From the NCBI RefSeq assembly GCF_000316115.1, contig NZ_JH993797.1, positions 5,566,486 through 5,630,485 of the forward strand: a stretch of DNA of 64,000 nucleotides, given 5' to 3'. Positions 17,697-26,876 of this stretch are shown here, piece after piece; within the stretch, counting starts at the first letter, position 1, and every line of letters begins with the position of its first letter. This DNA is from Leptolyngbya sp. PCC 7375. Its GTDB lineage: Bacteria; Cyanobacteriota; Cyanobacteriia; Phormidesmidales; Phormidesmidaceae. Made by a program: the position numbers and the translations under genes. The notes beneath the pieces were generated by a model. That model was not told the origin of the DNA, made no database searches, and saw only the letters and a program-made list of their open reading frames with translations.

Positions 17697-19541
17697 CTAC
17701 TGGGTAGACGGATTAGACAATACAGGCTGTGGTTCCTCTAAGATCACCTCGGTGACGGGGGGTGCTGTGGTTGCGGGGTCTGTCACGGGTGCATCCATCA
17801 CGGGTACATCCGGAGGCAACGGCTCTCCTTCAGGTGATTCAATGGAGTCTGTTGCTGATCGGGGAGGCCCCCCTAATTGATCGGCCAAGGTGGGACCGGT
17901 GAGCTCTTGTACCAAGGTCAGTTGAATTGGCTCCTCATTGAGCTCAGCGATGCCGTCCGCCGTCAGTAAATCTGCATAGGTCAGATCTCCACTCAGATGC
18001 TGAGTCAAAAAGGCCAGGCTTGATGCCTTTAAGTAATCTTGCGCTAGCTCTGGTTCAGGGCCAAGGATCTCGCTCGGTAAGTCAAAGGCTTCGCTGCCAG
18101 TTTCAGTCATGGCAATGGTAGAAAAATGGGTGCCCTGGCGCATGAGCATGAGATAACGCTCGGGCTGGGTGAGCCAGGTAAAAGGAACCAACTGTTCTTG
18201 CAAAGCAGGTGCAACGGTATCAGCTCCGCTGGCAAAAATCATGGTGGGGGTGGTGACTTGCCCCATGCTTTCTTCACCAAAAAGGACACTGGTGATAGGG
18301 TTGATTGCGATCGCAGCCCGCACCCGACCATCCTGCAATGACAACATGGTTTCACTGGGCTCAGCTAGCTGCCCTGCCTGGCACTGCAGCAATAGCGACG
18401 CATTTAGCGACAGTGAACTGGGGGGACAGCTTTCCCGAAGTATTTCAAAATCAAGGGTAGCTCCCGCTAACGCCAAGGCTGTATAGCCACCAAAAGACTG
18501 ACCCACTAGCCCCACTTCAGCAAAGTTGATCAGGCCACCAAATTGACTTGCCTCGCGCTCTAAGTAGTTAAGCAGGGCAGAAATTTGTCGTGGCCGTTCA
18601 ATAAACTCTTCATTGGCCACAACATCTGCCGATTGGCCCACCAACAGCGCATTAATTTGCTCAGCATTACTGCCAGGATGTTCTACATTGACCACAACAA
18701 AGCCATGGGATGCTAAATGGCGTCCCAGGTAGGCATAGGATGTACGATCATTCCCCAAACCGTGGGAAATAATCACCGTGGGACGATTGCGCTGGCGCTG
18801 ACCTTGTAATGTGGGCAAATAGATATCCGCCGGAATCGGCGCATTGCCTGACAATCTTTGCCGTTCCACCTGATAGCGTCCAGGCTGTCGCGCCTGATTC
18901 GCCAAAGCCAGTAAACGCGCCTGGTCTGCTTCTGAAAGATTACCGGTAGGAGCCCCCAAACGCTCTAGTAAAGCAATGGATGCATCGGTTTCATAAATCG
19001 CTCGATTAATCTCACGCAAAAGCCCCAGTCCCCGATCTAACTCGATGCGCATTTCTGGGGATGGAAACCGACGAATCGCATTTAAGAGGGTGAGGCCTTC
19101 ATCTTCATCGGAAACAGCGACTAAAATTGCTCCCCGTAAGGCACGTAGATCGCTGCGCCGGGACTCTGTGCGAATAAAATCAGCAGCAATATTTAAGAGA
19201 TACTCTCCCTGCTTCGTGTAGAAGAATCGATCGAGCAGCACCACATCTACATCGATGGTGGCAATGTCTTCTTCCACACGCCAGGTCAGGGCCTGTCTAA
19301 CTTCGTCGATGTCATATTCATCGGGTAAAAATCTTGCATAGTAGGCAAGATCGTCACTGAGCACACCGTCCTCAACCAATTGTTCCAAATCAGCCAGCTC
19401 AATGGAACGCTCAATCGGACCAAACGCAAATGTGATTCGGTCCGCCGCTGCACCAGGGATAGCCGCCGCCAACACGGCTCCCATGCCCAGGGTTAGACGT
19501 TGTAGGCCCTTTATTGCAGCTGATAAGCACACTCGTTTCAT
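17697..19541 (-). CDS. exported alpha/beta hydrolase with DUF1400 N-terminus
   Basis: About 614 residues from ATG 19541, which gives a signal peptide (MKRVCLSAAIKG ... AAAIPGAAA) and has an AAGG box upstream; a TTG at 19577 would extend it by 12 residues. Residues after the signal match the cyanobacterial DUF1400 pattern (FGPIERSIELADLEQLVEDG). The hydrolase domain has IISHGLGNDRTSYAYLG (oxyanion loop), nucleophile Ser in VGLVGQSFGGYTAL and a late His in RQGTHFSTI, similar to platelet-activating-factor acetylhydrolase-like enzymes. The C-terminus is Pro/Glu/Thr rich. Substrate unknown. It starts shortly after the ligA stop on the same strand. Confidence 0.85.
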   Translation of the reverse strand: MKRVCLSAAIKGLQRLTLGMGAVLAAAIPGAAADRITFAFGPIERSIELADLEQLVEDGVLSDDLAYYARFLPDEYDIDEVRQALTWRVEEDIATIDVDVVLLDRFFYTKQGEYLLNIAADFIRTESRRSDLRALRGAILVAVSDEDEGLTLLNAIRRFPSPEMRIELDRGLGLLREINRAIYETDASIALLERLGAPTGNLSEADQARLLALANQARQPGRYQVERQRLSGNAPIPADIYLPTLQGQRQRNRPTVIISHGLGNDRTSYAYLGRHLASHGFVVVNVEHPGSNAEQINALLVGQSADVVANEEFIERPRQISALLNYLEREASQFGGLINFAEVGLVGQSFGGYTALALAGATLDFEILRESCPPSSLSLNASLLLQCQAGQLAEPSETMLSLQDGRVRAAIAINPITSVLFGEESMGQVTTPTMIFASGADTVAPALQEQLVPFTWLTQPERYLMLMRQGTHFSTIAMTETGSEAFDLPSEILGPEPELAQDYLKASSLAFLTQHLSGDLTYADLLTADGIAELNEEPIQLTLVQELTGPTLADQLGGPPRSATDSIESPEGEPLPPDVPVMDAPVTDPATTAPPVTEVILEEPQPVLSNPSTQ

Positions 19542-19585
19542 GGATAACCTTGTATTCGCAGCCAGACAAAACCCCAAAAAACTAG

Positions 19586-21631
19586 TTATGAGGATGCCGT
19601 TTGTTGTAGCAACGTCAGCAAATCATCTTCACTCAAACGTTGAATACCCAGTTTTTCGGCCTTAGCAAGCTTTGATCCGGCATCTACACCGACCACAACA
19701 TAGCTTGTTTTAGAACTTACGGATCCGGTCACTTTACCTCCACTTTCCTCAATTTTGGCCTTGGCCTCACGGCGACTGAGGGTGGGCAATGTTCCGGTAA
19801 GCACAAACGTTTTGCCAGCCATGGGTAGCTCCGTCGGTTCAGCAACGGTGGGTGCACCTTCTAACTGCACACCTACGGCTTTCAAGCGCTCGATTAAATG
19901 CTGGTTAGCAGCGGATTGAAACCATTCGTGAACAGAGTAGGCGATTTCTGGACCAATGCCGTACACGGCTTCAATTTCTTTGGGGTCTGCTGCTGCCAGA
20001 CGATCGGCTGTGTAAAATTCCTTGGTCAGCAGTTGCGCATTGACGGCACCAACGTGTCGAATCCCAAGGCCAAACAATACCCGCGACCATGGCTGGGACT
20101 TAGACACCTGGATAGAATCTATCAGTTTCTGAGCTAACTGCTTTCCCATACGTTCTAGGGGTAACAAGTCCTCCACCGTCAGCTCATACAAATCCGCCAC
20201 GGAACTCACTAATTTTTGCTCTAGCAGTTGCTGCACCCATTTCTCACCGAGACCCGCAATATCAAGTGCCTGGCGACTGGTCCAATGAATTAAGTCTCCC
20301 CGGACAATGGCCGGACATGAGGGATTTATACAGCGCGTAACGGCTTCATTGACCGGTCTTACCAACTGTTTACCGCATTCAGGGCAGTGGGTAGGCAAGC
20401 GACAAGGTTCAGCATCAACCGGGCGCAGATCGGATAAAACACGGACGACCTCGGGAATAATTTCACCCGCTTTGCGAACGATCACTGTGTCACCCTTATG
20501 CAAATTGAGTTCGGCAAGACGATCGGCATTGTGCAATGTTGCGCGGGAAACAGTCGTGCCCGCTAGCTGTACAGGGGCCAACTCAGCCACAGGCGTAACG
20601 GCACCAGTACGCCCTATTTGCACCGTCATATCCTGCAAAATCGTGGGAACTTCCTCGGCAGGGTATTTAAGAGCAATGGCCCAGCGGGGAAACTTTTGGG
20701 TGAACCCTAAGCGCTCTTGTAACGCTAAGTCGTTGAGTTTCACAACGACACCATCGGTCAGATAGGGCAGCTGGGTACGGGCCTCGTCCCACTGGTCATA
20801 AAACTGGGCAACGTCTGCGGCCGTGGGGCAAAGCTTACGGTTGGGGTTGACCTTAAATCCAAGGGTCTGGAGTGCCGCCAAGGAGTCTTCTTGGGTTTGG
20901 GGTAATGTCAGCCCGCCTTCGCCCTCAGGCAGTAGTAACGTATAGGCAAAAAAGTCGAGACGCCGCTGAGCCACCACCCGAGAATCTAGCTGGCGCAATG
21001 TCCCTGCCGCCGCATTGCGGGGATTTGCAAACAGGGCTTCTCCATTAGCCTGACGATCGGCGTTAATGCGATCAAAAACATCGTTGGGAATAAATGCTTC
21101 CCCCCGAACTTCGACACGGGATGGTGGGTTGTCAATTTGTAACCGCAGGGGAATCGAACGAATGGTGCGAATATTTTGCGTGATGTCTTCCCCGCTGATG
21201 CCGTCGCCTCGGGTTACACCCCGAGTCAGCAAACCATTTTCATAGGTCAGGGCCAGAGCATTGCCATCAATCTTGAGCTCGGCAACCACAGCGGCTGAGT
21301 CTAGGTCGGGGGTTTGCCGCTGCCAGCGACCTTCCCATTGCCGATATTCGTCAATATCAAAGGCATTTTCCAAGCTGTATAGCGGAATGTTGTGCTCAAG
21401 AGCCGTAAACTGGCTGGCTGGCCGTTCACCCACCCTCTGGGTCGGGCTATCGGGCGTAACTAATTCTGGATACTGGGCTTCTAAGTCTTGCAGTTCGCGG
21501 TAAAGGCGATCGTAAACTTCGTCAGGCAGGTCAGGTGCATCCAGAACGTAATAGGCATAGCTTGCTTTTTGAAGTTGCGATCGCAACTCCTGAGCCCGCT
21601 GCCGCCGATCCACTGGAACTGTTTCTGCCAT
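19586..21631 (-). CDS. ligA: NAD-dependent DNA ligase
   Basis: A 681-residue LigA with all domains in order. These are the Ia NAD-binding region (YAYYVLDAPDLPDEVYDRLY), the adenylation domain with catalytic K120 in ELKIDG, an OB fold, a four-cysteine zinc finger (CPECGKQ ... CINPSCP), helix-hairpin-helix repeats (IAGLGEKWVQQLL, LFGLGIRHVG) and a C-terminal BRCT domain (FVLTGTLPTLSRREAK ... TSYVVVG). It seals nicks in replication and repair. An internal GCGATCGC lies near its 5' end. Length and motifs are normal. Confidence 0.98.
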   Translation of the reverse strand: MAETVPVDRRQRAQELRSQLQKASYAYYVLDAPDLPDEVYDRLYRELQDLEAQYPELVTPDSPTQRVGERPASQFTALEHNIPLYSLENAFDIDEYRQWEGRWQRQTPDLDSAAVVAELKIDGNALALTYENGLLTRGVTRGDGISGEDITQNIRTIRSIPLRLQIDNPPSRVEVRGEAFIPNDVFDRINADRQANGEALFANPRNAAAGTLRQLDSRVVAQRRLDFFAYTLLLPEGEGGLTLPQTQEDSLAALQTLGFKVNPNRKLCPTAADVAQFYDQWDEARTQLPYLTDGVVVKLNDLALQERLGFTQKFPRWAIALKYPAEEVPTILQDMTVQIGRTGAVTPVAELAPVQLAGTTVSRATLHNADRLAELNLHKGDTVIVRKAGEIIPEVVRVLSDLRPVDAEPCRLPTHCPECGKQLVRPVNEAVTRCINPSCPAIVRGDLIHWTSRQALDIAGLGEKWVQQLLEQKLVSSVADLYELTVEDLLPLERMGKQLAQKLIDSIQVSKSQPWSRVLFGLGIRHVGAVNAQLLTKEFYTADRLAAADPKEIEAVYGIGPEIAYSVHEWFQSAANQHLIERLKAVGVQLEGAPTVAEPTELPMAGKTFVLTGTLPTLSRREAKAKIEESGGKVTGSVSSKTSYVVVGVDAGSKLAKAEKLGIQRLSEDDLLTLLQQTASS

Positions 21632-21724
21632 ATCTATTTCAAGTCCTGAATTAATTGAAAACCTACCCGCATAGGCCCACTGAATTCTACCCGAGGAAAT
21701 CCCTAAAAATGAGATTATCGACCA

Positions 21725-22107
21725 CTAGCTTACTGACAGCACTTTTCGCGCAAATTGTTTTAACTTAGCCACATATGCAGACTCTTTAAACACGCCCACC
21801 GCATTGTGATGAACGTTAGCTTTATACACAATTAAGTCTTTGGCAGCCACCAGCTGTGGATATGTTCCGGAGAAGGTTGTTTATCCTGCACCACAGGAAT
21901 CCAGACCTCCTCATAGTGAAGATTATGGGACTCTGGCGTCGTTTGCAGTGCATGGCTAGGGCGATAGAGTAATCTTGGTCGCCGAAAGTGACGATGGCAG
22001 ATGAGTTTGATGACAATGAATGTAACGATGGGAGGTAGCCAAATATGGTTAGTGCTGTTGATCAAGGACAACAACTGTGAAATCAGCGTGATGAAATAGG
22101 TGACCAT
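21725..22107 (-). pseudogene. decayed alpha/beta-hydrolase N-terminus
   Basis: From ATG 22107 a 91-codon frame encodes a membrane segment and then RLLYRPSHALQTTPES, LHYEEVWIPV and IHSWWLP. This matches the N-terminal region of bacterial alpha/beta hydrolases, where an F/Y-P-S block, LxYEDVWL and HGWWLP precede the HGNGGN oxyanion loop. The frame stops right after WWLPKT. In a shifted frame the next codons read KDLIVYKANVHHNAVG ... LKQFARKVLSVS, which aligns loosely with the LLYLHGNGGN ... FSVL region but has lost the glycines. Translation ends at 21725, far short of the catalytic residues. I read it as a frameshifted remnant. Confidence 0.6.
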
Positions 22108-22161
22108 TCAGGAATGAAAGCGGCTAGCTTTACACGTCTTTCTACATAGATAGCAGCTATG

Positions 22162-22203
22162 CAAGCAGTCTTGTGACCATCACAAGCAGTCTTGTGACCA
22201 TCA
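22162..22203. repeat. 21-bp perfect tandem repeat, two copies
   Basis: A 21-base unit starting CAAGCAGTCTTG is repeated without change at 22162-22182 and 22183-22203. Across the junction it forms CTTGTGACCATCACAAG, a palindrome. It ends 36 bases before the GTG start of the MFS gene and may affect its expression. Confidence 0.9.
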
Positions 22204-22239
22204 GTTGTATACATCAACATTGCCCCCCTCAAATCACTA

Positions 22240-23451
22240 GTGACGCTTTTTCCTAATCTTGATATCCGCCTCTGGATTTTGGCTGCCGGTCGATTACTCT
22301 CTCAGCTAGGTATTGGGTTTACCCTGTTTTACGCGCCGCTGTTTTTTGCCGACGATGTGGGCCTATCAGCCACCGCCATTGGCCTGGGGCTAGGCAGTCA
22401 ATCCCTATCAGGAATGATCGGCCGCTTTGCTGGGGGCTCCATGGCAGATTCTCCTCAATGGGGCAGACGGCGCACCTTATTGATATCGGCAGCTATCTCG
22501 GCTGTGGCCGATGGCTGCTTTGTGATCACCCACGACTTTATCGGCTTTGTCATTGCCAATTTACTGATGGGGTTGGGGGTAGGACTATATTGGCCTGCCA
22601 CCGAAGCTGTCGTAGCAGATTTGACCACTGAAAACAATCGAAACGAAGCGTTTGCCATTGTGCGCTTGGCAGATAGCCTGGGGTTAAGTGCGGGTGTTGT
22701 CATCGGTGGCGCTATAATTGCCGCTTTTCATGCCTACCGCTTATTGTTTGCCCTGGACGGCATCACCTTCATCGTGTTTTATGCCGTCATTGCAATTGCC
22801 ATTGCCGAAACCCTCAACCCAAAAACTACTGGGGGCAATTTTTGGCAGGGGTGGCAGGTGGCTATTCGCGATCGCACCCTCCAAATCTATGTCGTCGTCA
22901 ATTGCCTATTCACCCTCTACCTCTCTCAATCCCAAAGCACCCTACCCCTCTATCTCAATCGCTTTACCAGCCTTGATAACCACGCAGCGGTCGGCGGTAT
23001 TTTCACCTGGGCCATTGTGCTCAGCGCCCTTTGCCAACTGCCCATGGTTCGTTGGCTCAAACGGTTTACTCAGCCCCATGCCCTGATGATTGCCTTAGGA
23101 TTTTGGGGAGTCACCTTTTTCAGCACCTGGTTAGTCGGTCAGCAGCTAATTACGCCATCAATCTTTGTCGTCATAGGTCTAACGGCGATGGCGCTTGGCA
23201 CCGTAGCCTACACTCCAATTGCCTCAGCCCTGGTAGTCGGCATTGCCCCCAATGCCCTACGCGGCGTCTACTTATCAGTGAACTCCATGTGTTGGGCCGT
23301 TGGTTATTTAATTGGTCCCCCCTTAGGCGGCTGGGCCTTAGACCATGCCATGGCCCATCAATTTTGGCTGTGGTTAATGTTCAGCACCCTAGGCGGCATC
23401 ATAATTTTGCGCACGCTGCAACTACAGATGCAGCCACAAAACTCTCACTAA
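22240..23451 (+). CDS. major facilitator superfamily transporter
   Basis: A 403-residue protein with about twelve hydrophobic segments. The loop between helices 2 and 3 reads GRFAGGSMADSPQWGRRRTLL, the MFS motif A (G-x-L-a-D-r-x-GRRR). The pattern fits drug or metabolite exporters of the DHA1 type, but the substrate cannot be told. GTG at 22240 opens the frame (GTGACGCTTTTT) without an obvious Shine-Dalgarno sequence. It stands alone, with a 21-bp tandem repeat in its upstream region. Confidence 0.9.
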   Translation: MTLFPNLDIRLWILAAGRLLSQLGIGFTLFYAPLFFADDVGLSATAIGLGLGSQSLSGMIGRFAGGSMADSPQWGRRRTLLISAAISAVADGCFVITHDFIGFVIANLLMGLGVGLYWPATEAVVADLTTENNRNEAFAIVRLADSLGLSAGVVIGGAIIAAFHAYRLLFALDGITFIVFYAVIAIAIAETLNPKTTGGNFWQGWQVAIRDRTLQIYVVVNCLFTLYLSQSQSTLPLYLNRFTSLDNHAAVGGIFTWAIVLSALCQLPMVRWLKRFTQPHALMIALGFWGVTFFSTWLVGQQLITPSIFVVIGLTAMALGTVAYTPIASALVVGIAPNALRGVYLSVNSMCWAVGYLIGPPLGGWALDHAMAHQFWLWLMFSTLGGIIILRTLQLQMQPQNSH

Positions 23452-23546
23452 TCTTGATCTCACCAATCGTTAACCGCCCAGCCCTAAAAATTTCGGAACC
23501 AACCCTACTTCCCACGCACTACGACCTATTCCCCATCTAACGAACA

Positions 23547-24542
23547 CTAAATCACGTCAGGAAACACCTCAGGCGAAAACATCTGCCATAGCGCCTGATG
23601 ATAAGGCTCATAATGCTGCACTCGGGACTGTTCTACATACTGTTCGAACTCTCGACCCATCAAATGGAGCATGTGTCTCACCAGCTCCCAATTTACCTTT
23701 AGCGTCGGATAGAGCATGACACACAGTGGAAAAAGCTCCTGCTGTATCGCCGACAGACTTTGTTCTAAGACACAGGTCCATAGATAAATCTGAAACATCT
23801 CCGTGTCACGGACACTAGAAACACGCACAACGTCACTGTCTAAACGATCTGTGTAGCACTGATAGTTGGGATAAATCGTATTAACACGATCGACCACATT
23901 ATTTGCGATTACAGTGCTATGGGGCAAAAGCGTTTGCACAACCTTTAAACGCTCATCATCATAGGCATACCTGGCGGCAGCAGCATAGGCACGCTGCAAC
24001 GGCATATATAAGTGATCATCAATCACCTTAAAGTAAGCGGCCAGTGTGCCTTGCTCAGACTCAGGAGCAGACTCTATCAGCATCTGACCACAGTGGTGAA
24101 ACTGCATACTCACAAACCCAATCAACCTTGGGTCCCCAGACGTATAGCGCTTACGAATAACGCCTAAACCCGGCGCAATCTTGACCGATAACTGCTGAGG
24201 AGGAATATGTTTGCCGTAAGCGGCTAACGCCTTGGCATAAACTCGATGCACATCACCAGCAACACTCCACGGGTCAATCAAATTGGCATTTATGCGATGA
24301 CGTTTTACCTCATGGGCAAGGAAAGATTCAGTCAAATTCCATGCTTTTGCGCTAGCGGAACGGAGTTCCGAGGTCAAGTGCTCAACAACTGCTGTACGAG
24401 ACTGGGGGTTCGACGCCTGTAGAGTCCCTTCATAGGTTTCAATAGAAATGACATATCGCTTAGCCCAAAGCTGAGCCAATTGGACTGGGTTAGCTTTAGT
24501 AAGTGGCTCATCGATCGCCTGCTTTTTATTGGGTTGACGCAT
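23547..24542 (-). CDS. hypothetical protein, all-helical
   Basis: A 331-residue soluble protein, mostly helical by composition, without signal peptide or membrane segment. Notable stretches are FVSMQFHHCGQMLIE, HLYMPLQRAYAAAARYAYDDERL and YLWTCVLEQSLSAIQQELFPLCVMLYP. I do not recognise the family and see no catalytic motif. Codon use resembles its neighbours and GCGATCGC-type sites are absent within it. It starts with ATG 24542 and is transcribed alone, 95 bases from the convergent MFS gene. Confidence 0.65.
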   Translation of the reverse strand: MRQPNKKQAIDEPLTKANPVQLAQLWAKRYVISIETYEGTLQASNPQSRTAVVEHLTSELRSASAKAWNLTESFLAHEVKRHRINANLIDPWSVAGDVHRVYAKALAAYGKHIPPQQLSVKIAPGLGVIRKRYTSGDPRLIGFVSMQFHHCGQMLIESAPESEQGTLAAYFKVIDDHLYMPLQRAYAAAARYAYDDERLKVVQTLLPHSTVIANNVVDRVNTIYPNYQCYTDRLDSDVVRVSSVRDTEMFQIYLWTCVLEQSLSAIQQELFPLCVMLYPTLKVNWELVRHMLHLMGREFEQYVEQSRVQHYEPYHQALWQMFSPEVFPDVI

Positions 24543-25212
24543 TGTTTCTTGAAAAACCCTGTAGATTTTGGTTAGTAAATGTCAGCAATGGGCGAAATTC
24601 GACCACCTATTTGCCCCCTAATGGCCATCAAAGAAGCAAGACTTTCTAAAAGAAGATCATCCCCATGCAGCGCAATCATTGAATTCAATAAATCAGTATT
24701 GATATCTAGAACTCTTGTCGATTTTTATACTTATCTATAAATATAAGTAAATTCTCATAATTTAGGAACGGTGTTTTCTACGCAAATTTGCGGAAGAACC
24801 TTGCAATTAAGAAATCTAAGGACTTTCACTAGACGGAATGAAGCGACTAAAAGTGAAATCTCTATTTGTCAAGGTTGGATTTTAGAACGCAAACTCTCCC
24901 CCATCAATTGATGACTGAACTGACTAATGGGATGAAGAGAAACCTGTAGAACAAAGATGATTTTTTCAATAGTGATTGCTGACAGGACAACTAGATTTTG
25001 TTGTCACCTGCAACACAACAATCTTGTGAGATCTGCACAACACGTTCAATCTGTATCTTTAAGAACACTTACCTCACTCGCAATCTATGGTTGCTATGGG
25101 CATGTCTCAAATCGTGTTTCATTTTTGTTACATCTACGAGAGTGAGCCAGTTCAGCTCAAATCTGCGTGATAGCATACACACCATAGCTTTTAATCGATT
25201 TGGAGAAAAACC
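24543..25212. other. 670-base spacer upstream of chlP
   Basis: An AT-rich spacer with no credible gene. It contains a 7-base inverted repeat TACTTAT/ATAAGTA at 24728-24749, a word GTGATTGCTGAC near 24972 that resembles the end of the 98-bp repeat unit, and the chlP promoter region. A GTTACATC word near 25128 recalls half of the HLR1 light-response element, but no second half is seen. Confidence 0.5.
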
Positions 25213-26481
25213 TTGGCACTTCGGGTTGCGGTTGTTGGAGGCGGTCCAGCAGGTTCTTCTGCTGCTGAGACACTAGTAAAAGCAGGTATTGAAACCTATC
25301 TATTTGAGCGCAAGTTAGACAACGCAAAGCCCTGTGGTGGAGCGATTCCCCTTTGCATGGTGGATGAGTTTGACTTACCCCCTGAAATCATCGACCGTCG
25401 CGTACGTAAGATGAAGATGATTTCTCCTTCAAATATTGAAGTTAATATCGGCAGCACCCTCAAGGATGACGAGTACATTGGCATGTGCCGTCGTGAGGTG
25501 CTTGATGGGTTCTTGCGTGGGCGGGCTGAGAAGCTTGGCACAAAGGTGATCAATGGCACCGTGCACAAGGTGGAAATTCCTTCTAACGATACGGATCCTT
25601 ACACTCTTCACTACGCTGATCATTCCAACGGCACACTCCAAGGAGATGCCAAGACTTTACAGGTAGATATGGTGATTGGTGCTGACGGTGCCAATTCCCG
25701 TGTTGCTCGTGCGATTGATGCCGGTGACTATAACTATGCGATCGCATTCCAAGAGCGCATTCGCATCCCTGACGACAAAATGGCTTACTACGAAGAGTTA
25801 GCAGAAATGTATGTCGGTGATGACGTTTCCCCTGACTTCTACGCGTGGGTTTTCCCTAAGTACGATCACGTGGCTGTCGGTACCGGTACCATGCGGGTTA
25901 ATCAGGCCAAAATTAAGCAGCTACAAAAGGGCATTCGTGAGCGTGCAGCTAAGCGGCTTGAAGGTGGCGAAATCCTGAAGGTAGAAGCTCATCCTATTCC
26001 TGAGCACCCCAGACCTCGCCGGGTTGTTGGTCGTGTTGCACTTGTGGGTGATGCTGCTGGCACCGTAACCAAGTCTTCTGGTGAGGGAATTTATTTTGCC
26101 GCGAAGTCTGGTCGCATGTGTGCTGAAACTATTGTTGAACTATCCAACAGTGGTGAACGAGTTCTAACTGAAGCTGAACTCAAGACTTACATCAAGCGTT
26201 GGGACAAGCAGTATGGCGTCACCTACCTGGTCCTGGATATTCTGCAGCGCGTCTTCTACCGCTCCGATGCTACTCGCGAAGCATTTGTAGAGATGTGTGC
26301 TGACATAGATGTTCAGAAACTTACCTTTGACAGCTATCTGTACAAAACTGTTGTACCTGCTAATCCCATTACTCAAATGAAGATTACTGCCAAAACTATC
26401 GGCAGTCTGATTCGTGGTAATGCCTTAGCGCCCGCTGAGTACTCCCCAGTAGAAGCGATTACGAAAGCGATTACTAAGTAG
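25213..26481 (+). CDS. chlP: geranylgeranyl diphosphate/geranylgeranyl-chlorophyll reductase
   Basis: A 422-residue flavoprotein that reduces the geranylgeranyl chain to phytyl for chlorophyll and tocopherol. The FAD-binding VVGGGPAGSSAAETL is at the N-terminus, followed by the family-typical FERKLDNAKPCGGAIPLCM and RVRKMKMISPSN; VALVGDAAGTVTKSSGEGIYFA is the second FAD motif. It starts with TTG at 25213, supported by GGAG 7 bases upstream and by the fact that no ATG precedes the conserved LRVAVVGGG. A very strong intrinsic terminator follows at 26543. Monocistronic by layout. Confidence 0.97.
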   Translation: MALRVAVVGGGPAGSSAAETLVKAGIETYLFERKLDNAKPCGGAIPLCMVDEFDLPPEIIDRRVRKMKMISPSNIEVNIGSTLKDDEYIGMCRREVLDGFLRGRAEKLGTKVINGTVHKVEIPSNDTDPYTLHYADHSNGTLQGDAKTLQVDMVIGADGANSRVARAIDAGDYNYAIAFQERIRIPDDKMAYYEELAEMYVGDDVSPDFYAWVFPKYDHVAVGTGTMRVNQAKIKQLQKGIRERAAKRLEGGEILKVEAHPIPEHPRPRRVVGRVALVGDAAGTVTKSSGEGIYFAAKSGRMCAETIVELSNSGERVLTEAELKTYIKRWDKQYGVTYLVLDILQRVFYRSDATREAFVEMCADIDVQKLTFDSYLYKTVVPANPITQMKITAKTIGSLIRGNALAPAEYSPVEAITKAITK

Positions 26482-26542
26482 CCAACTAATCAACTCACAG
26501 CAGGCATATATCTGATCTGCTAACTCTTCCAGAGAACTATGA

Positions 26543-26590
26543 ATAGAGCCTACGGTAGAAATCATTTCTACCGTAGGCTCTATTTTTTCT
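26543..26590 (+). terminator. intrinsic terminator of chlP
   Basis: Perfect 20-base arms (26543-26562 and 26564-26583) separated by one base, followed directly by TTTTTT. The site lies about 60 bases after the chlP stop and is the most stable terminator in the window. Confidence 0.93.
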
Positions 26591-26730
26591 AGAAAAACAA
26601 CATTCACTGCTTTACATTCGCTCTACATTTAAGTTCCCGCAGGCTTGCTATTCTTCGCTGCACTAAAAAAGTGCTCATCCCAAAAAACCAGCACCAGGAA
26701 CCAAGAGCCAAACCCGACTGACTACCCATC

Positions 26731-26760
26731 AAAAAAGGGAGGCCTAAAAAGGCCTCCCTT
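26731..26760 (-). terminator. intrinsic terminator of rpaA
   Basis: AAGGGAGGCC (26735-26744) pairs with GGCCTCCCTT (26751-26760). Read on the minus strand, the hairpin is followed by TTTTTT. It lies about 115 bases after the rpaA stop. On the plus strand a T-rich stretch also follows, so it may work both ways. Apart from this and the chlP terminator, the 395-base spacer 26482-26876 shows nothing. Confidence 0.88.
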
Positions 26761-26876
26761 CAATGCTTTTTTAATGCTTTTTGACGGTGCTGTCGCTTTA
26801 TTCCTCCAGATGCACAGCAGCAGATAAAACGTAAACACTAAAACATATTCTCCCAATGTTCACTGATTGATACACC

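Noticed and set aside
20307..20765. 152-codon open frame on the plus strand inside ligA
   Set aside because: It is antisense to well-conserved ligase codons, has no ribosome-binding site and reads as low-grade sequence.
22171..22187. CRP operator at CTTGTGACCATCACAAG
   Set aside because: The half-sites are separated by three bases, not six, so it does not fit the CRP consensus.
22718..23540. two plus-strand frames (122 and 169 codons) overlapping the MFS gene
   Set aside because: They are out-of-frame shadows of the transporter; the hydrophobic codon pattern belongs to the annotated frame.
24957..25145. small gene of 62 codons upstream of chlP
   Set aside because: No ribosome-binding site, unusual composition and overlap with the chlP promoter region.
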